This document shows positions 59,986 through 64,000 of a stretch of 64,000 bases of DNA, one piece after another. Numbering within the stretch: the first letter of the stretch is position 1; each line of letters begins with the position of its first letter. The stretch is from assembly GCF_050624435.1 (NCBI RefSeq), contig NC_134537.1, positions 17,480,584-17,544,583 of the forward strand, written 5' to 3'. The stretch comes from Tenrec ecaudatus. Its lineage: Eukaryota > Chordata > Mammalia > Afrosoricida > Tenrecidae. A program made the translations under genes and the position numbers. Below the pieces are notes generated by a model. It did no database searches and was not told the origin of the DNA. It saw only the letters and a program-made list of their open reading frames with translations.

Positions 59986-60209
59986 ATGAACCTTCCTTAT
60001 TATGCATAAGAACACTGGTCCCCATTGGGCTATGTGAGTTGAATATAGCCACACAATTATTTGGTCTTAGAGCAAAGACTTGATCCAGAACTCTGGAGTT
60101 TCTAGCATGCTGTCCAATAACACGTCTTTTTAAAAAAACAAAACAAGTAGCTGCCACAGTCTACTCTAATTGCTGTGGTATGTTTGTCAGGGTGCACTAC
60201 TGGGTGTCT

Positions 60210-61181
60210 TGTGGCAGTTACATAATCTCCTGTCAACTTGTGAAGGGATGGAGTCTAGCCTGTCAAAAAGATCACGGATTGATGACCTCGTTTGGAGGTG
60301 CTATGGCGATAACCAGTTCACTCTCTCTGCTTCGTCTTCCTGATAACAAGACACGTGGAGCTACGCGAGAGCCCTGGAGCTGGAGGAGCCACACGGAGAC
60401 CCACCCAAGCACTGAGTTGCTTCCACTGCCAGTGGATCCACAAGACTTTCCATCCACCAGCCTGTGATCTTCCTGTATTCAGCATCATCGCATGTGTTTC
60501 ATGAATCTGAAGAAGAATTTATAGATCAGTATCGGACAGACATATGGGCTAATATCAGACTTAAGGAATTTATCTGGACTGGGATGTTCTGTTAGTCTGG
60601 GTACATTAGAGAAACAAATCTACAGAAAGTCACATGTATACGAGAGAGTTTTATATAAAGGGTAAGTGCACATCAAAAAACATCTCAACCCAGTGCTGCC
60701 CAAGCCCACAAGTCCAACATTAACCCATTAACCCATATGTCCGACACCAATCCACAAAGTTCTCCTCCATCTCACAAAACACACACCATGATGCCAACTG
60801 TAGAAGGAAAGCTGAGTCAGTGAATGTGTAAGCATCTCGGCGCTGGCAGGGGTCACTCCAGCACACAGGTCTGCATTGGGGTAGGTCCATGTGACTTCTC
60901 CTCAGCGATGCTGAGCCTTGGGAGCTGAAGCAGGGAACTGGCTAAGGCAGCTGCACCTTGGTCCGACCGTCACAAGAGACCTGAGAACTCGAAAGATGAG
61001 GCTCATCTAGCCATTTATCTCTCTGCCCTTCAATTAACCCCACATGTGTTTATCAGTCAAGTTGGCACAATAAACTAACTATGTCAGATGTTTTCTCAAT
61101 ATTCAATTGTTCTTGTATATAAAACTTTCTTATACACATGAGTGTTTGCATTTGTTTCTGTAGTCAACCCAGACTAACACA
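60210..61181 (+). mobile_element. MaLR-like LTR split by an inverted LTR
   Basis: 60210-60587 starts TGTGGCAGTTACATAATC and runs to GACTGGGATGT. It resumes at 61087 with GATGTTTTCTCAATATTC and ends at CCCAGACTAACACA (61181). The two halves line up with the uninterrupted copy at 33560-34103. Confidence 0.85.
60588..61086 (-). mobile_element. MaLR-like solo LTR nested in another LTR
   Basis: 499 bp in minus orientation. The low end TCTGTTAGTCTGGGTACATTAG is the complement of an LTR 3' end, and the high end AACTATGTCA the complement of an LTR start. GATGT flanks it at 60583-60587 and 61087-61091, a perfect 5-bp duplication. It is the same broad LTR family as its host, in a different subfamily (the start resembles the copy at 9330). 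Confidence 0.88.
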
Positions 61182-61184
61182 GTT

Positions 61185-61318
61185 TTCAATGGTTGATTTT
61201 TAAAAAGTAGATTAACAGCCTGTTCTCCCAAGGCACCTCTGGGTGGAATCAAACTGCCAACTTATATTAGCAGTCAAGTGCCTTGCCAATTTTTACCACT
61301 TAAGGATTCTTTGTTATT
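61185..61318 (-). mobile_element. AfroSINE-related SINE, head half
   Basis: TTTTCAATGGTTGATTTTT, CACCTCTGGGTGGAATCAAAC, TGCCAACTTATATTAGCAG and TTTTTACCACTTAAGGA match in reverse to an AfroSINE subfamily with the GGTTGATTTTT body. Confidence 0.6.
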
Positions 61319-61912
61319 TATTGAAAATTAAAAGTTATATTAAATAAAATAACCAAAATGTTCCTCTTTTTAAAAGACGATGTTAAATCTTATTTATAAG
61401 AACACGCTTCAAACACATAAATCCAATTTCTTTCCTTGTACAACATGTACCCTCACAATAACTGAATTTCCCTCTGATTATTGCCTGCCTAAAAGTTGTC
61501 ATTTTTTGTAAATGAGTTATCATAGAGTAATATAGTTTAAAATGAAGTCTATCAACTTGAAGCAAGTTATCACTTTAAGTACATACTGTTGGATATATTT
61601 TTTTCTTGTGGTTTTTCTCTATCTCCTTAAGTTAAGGGTAAAAATAAATTTGGATTAGTAAATCATTCCAGATAATTGATCACTTTCTGCATTTATCAAA
61701 ATTTTTGGATAAGATACTTCTGATATAATAAAAAGCTTACACAATCATCCACCTGCAAACAATTATTTTCATTTATTTTAACAGAATCTGTTTTCAATTT
61801 AATTTAGCAATTACTTTTTACCCTTGCAGTATGTGGTCTGCAGAGCCGGTGAGCAGTGAAATACAGGTCCTCCTCTCCTTTTCTAAATTCCTTTATTCCC
61901 CTTCTTCTAAAA
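61319..61912. other. No gene recognised
   Basis: AT-rich unique-looking sequence. There is nothing to annotate before the hAT element. Confidence 0.45.
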
Positions 61913-62354
61913 CAGCGGTTCTCAGCCTGTGGGTCACAGCCCCTTTGGGGGTCGAATGACCTTTCCACAGGGGTTGCCGAAGGCCATCAGAAAACACATA
62001 TTTCCAATGGTCTTAGGAACCAAGACACCGTGCCTCTATCCATCTCCAGGTGGGTTGGCCCACATGCAGAGATGCCCACAGATGAGTATCTGACATGAAG
62101 ACTGTTACCAATGCTATACCACGCTTCAAGACAAAATTTCATTGATTTATCATAAGAAATAAACATTTCACAATATATAATTACATCCTGTTTTGTGATT
62201 ATCACTGTTTTAATTATGTTCAATTTGTAACAAAGAAAATACATCCCACATATCAGATATTTACATTATGATTCATAACTAGCAAAATTGCAGTTACTAA
62301 GGTGCAACCAAAATAATTTTAGGGCTGTGGCATCAGGAAAGTTGAGAGCCACTG
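61913..62354 (+). mobile_element. hAT transposon of the SPIN (Space Invader) type, non-autonomous
   Basis: 442 bp with inverted ends CAGCGGTTCTCAGCC and GTTGAGAGCCACTG. Inside are GGTCACAGCCCCTTTGGGGG, CCTTTCCACAGGGGTTGCC, AAAACACATATTTCCAATGG and GTCTTAGGAACCAAGACACC, all recalled SPIN blocks. The flanks TTCTAAAA and TTGTATGA share 5 of 8 positions and fit the TA-centred 8-bp hAT target. No transposase is encoded. Confidence 0.85.
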
Positions 62355-62404
62355 TTGTATGATACACCTTTCTATCAAGTCCATTCCTACAATTTGTGTT
62401 GTCC

Positions 62405-62602
62405 AGGGGCCCTGGTGGAAGAGTGGATTCCAAGTTGCGCTGCTAACCACAGGATCAGTGGTTCAAACCCACCAACCACTTCATAGGAGAAAAATGAGCC
62501 CTTCTATGCTAGTAAAAAGTTAGTCTCAGAAACCCACACGGGCAGTTCTCCCCTGTCCTACAGGGCCTCTGTGAGTCAGAACCAACTCGATGGCAGTAAG
62601 AC
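62405..62602 (+). mobile_element. AfroSINE, complete
   Basis: It starts GGGGCCCTGGTGGAAGAGTGG. GCTGCTAACCACAGGATCAG, GGTTCAAACCCACCAACC (B box), CAGAAACCCACACGGGCAG, CCTACAGGGCCTCTGTGAG and GAACCAACTCGATGGCAG follow. This is the best AfroSINE in the window to serve as a reference. Confidence 0.93.
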
Positions 62603-62899
62603 ATGGCACCTCAATTACGGCTGTGATTTACTTTGCCGAATGAAAGACAAGTAGATGCGGCACGTGTCCCCTCTACAAGCCAACATATGACTCAGCGGGT
62701 TCTCGTTCCTCGGGGCACAGCAAGTATAAGTATGCCAAGTATCGGCCCCTCCATCCTCCTGGATGTCCACGTGAGGATACTATGGACAAAGGCCCAAGTT
62801 ACCTCACATGGACATGACGTGCGAGTAAGAAATATCCATCTGTGTTTTAAACCTTGAAGATTTGGGTGTTGTTTTTCCACTGCAGCCTCATCAGCCTCT

Positions 62900-63155
62900 A
62901 CTCGGTCAAGGATTGGAGTATTACGATGTACAGGCTTTTCACAGGCGCGCTTTCTGAACGAGCTCACCAGGCCTTTCTTCCCAGTTCTAGTCCATCTCCT
63001 ACCAGAAACTCCACTGAAACCAATCAGCATCCTGCAACATAAAAATCTCAATGGACAGACGAGTGAGGGCTGCCCCTGAGGAACTGAATGGGATGAGAAC
63101 TGAACCTGGGTCTTCCCCGTGGAAGAGTTTTCTCAGGGAAACACCAATGAGCGTG
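62900..63155 (-). mobile_element. tRNA-Gly-headed SINE, second copy
   Basis: On the minus strand, GAAGACCCAGGTTCAGTTCTC is the B-box part. GTCCATTGAGATTTTTATG, GCTGATTGGTTTCAGTGGAG and GGGAAGAAAGGCCTGGTGAG follow, in the same order as the copy at 59416-59648. Confidence 0.55.
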
Positions 63156-63484
63156 GCAGAACAGCCATCTGTACAAACTCCTCAAAAATGATGATTTCCT
63201 TATGCGAGCATCTTTGTGGAATTAGGTACATTTGACAGAAGAATATGTTATGTATGTTTTCCTTCAGTGACACATTCAAGTTTCAAGCCATGTGAATATG
63301 ATGGGAGGCGGGGTGGAAGGGAAGTCCCTGAAAAAAAATGTCAAACTCATCAAAAATCTCAATGCACCTAAATGTTTGGTCATTTAGAATGATAGCAAAG
63401 CTTTATAACAATATAGGCTGCATACTCTGGTTTCTCTTCAGATCGCATAAATCTTTCGCCTTTTACAATATAGGCTGACTGCAA
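63156..63484. other. No feature recognised
   Basis: Ordinary sequence. ACAATATAGGCTG occurs twice (near 63409 and 63465), probably by chance or as a small duplication. Confidence 0.4.
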
Positions 63485-63545
63485 ATAAAAACCTCACTGT
63501 CATTGAGTTGATTCCAACTCACAGCAACCAGATAGGACATAGTAA
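63485..63545 (-). mobile_element. AfroSINE 3' fragment
   Basis: AAAAACCTCACTGTCATTGAG, TTGATTCCAACTCACAGC and AACCAGATAGGACATAG match the 3' end in reverse orientation. Confidence 0.75.
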
Positions 63546-64000
63546 TTACTCAGTTCAATTGATGGAAGGTGCTTTTGTCTCGGGCAAATGAAAATGATAA
63601 GAAATGCCAAGTTCACGGAGGCTATAATTACATTGTGTAATTTCCATGATACTCTGAAGTTCAGCTCCAACTGATTTCTGATTAAAAGTCCAGGGAAAGC
63701 GCCACAGAGGCACAGTGGCATCTGTGTCAGCATGGAGTGTGGTCCATCAGACCACAGTCGATTTTACTTAGTCAGCAAGGTCACCAGATAGGTTTCCCTT
63801 AGCTCATCCAATCAGGTCTCCCGGGTGTAGACTGACAAAGCCTTTCACTTCCATCTGCCCAATGAGTGTCCTCTGGGATGGGAGCAGGAGGGCCTTTGGA
63901 GAGTCCCAGGCCTGGCAGAAAACAGAAGCCTGTCTCAACTGACTCTCCGGATGCTCACCAACCCAGTCCTCAGTGCAGGTTTCCATCGTCAGCGCTGCCT
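63546..64000. other. No feature recognised
   Basis: Sequence to the window edge. The frames are short and without motifs. Confidence 0.4.

Overview
The window looks like gene-poor mammalian chromosomal DNA. It is AT-rich and dense in interspersed repeats, and I found no intact protein-coding gene, no recognisable multi-exon gene, no functional RNA gene and nothing prokaryotic. The repeats point to an afrotherian: many copies of the tRNA-derived AfroSINE on both strands, RTE (BovB-type) LINEs whose 3' ends match the AfroSINE tail, and L1 3' ends of a type I recall from elephant and relatives. A hAT element with the termini of the SPIN (Space Invader) family at 61.9 kb narrows this to a tenrec such as Echinops, the afrotherian I recall carrying SPIN. 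That identification rests on memory of consensus sequences, not on a search.

Layout. 0-5 kb: unique DNA with a decayed intronless coding relic (2.3-3.6 kb) from an uncharacterised protein family. 5.1-10.5 kb: a near full-length minus-strand RTE LINE, split by L1 debris (including a twin-primed, inverted L1 copy) and by an LTR. 10.5-18.4 kb: LTR-like elements, AfroSINEs, an old L1 and a 19-bp tandem repeat. 18.4-20.7 kb: a 2-kb L1 3' region and an AfroSINE. 21.3-23.9 kb: MIRs, an LTR and AfroSINE pieces. 24.6-25.4 kb: a gutted mariner transposon. 25.7-29.9 kb: a 36-bp minisatellite, two 5'-truncated L1 copies with target-site duplications and an LTR inside an AfroSINE. 30.4-34.1 kb: an L2 end, a 41-bp minisatellite and an LTR. 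34.3-39.1 kb: old L1 sequence broken up by AfroSINEs, plus a diverged RTE. 42.8-47.9 kb: an RTE cluster, one copy carrying an L1 insertion. 50.3-50.7 kb: an RTE 3' end.

The clearest gene-derived feature is a processed pseudogene of ABCF2 (minus strand, 53.25-55.77 kb). It has no introns, keeps both UTRs, an AATAAA signal, a poly(A) tail and a 13-bp target-site duplication, and is broken by one 1-bp deletion. 56-64 kb holds L1, AfroSINE, tRNA-Gly-headed SINE, SPIN and a nested pair of opposed LTRs. The genes do not work together as a pathway. The window is mainly a record of successive insertions by L1-, RTE-, LTR- and DNA-transposon machinery.
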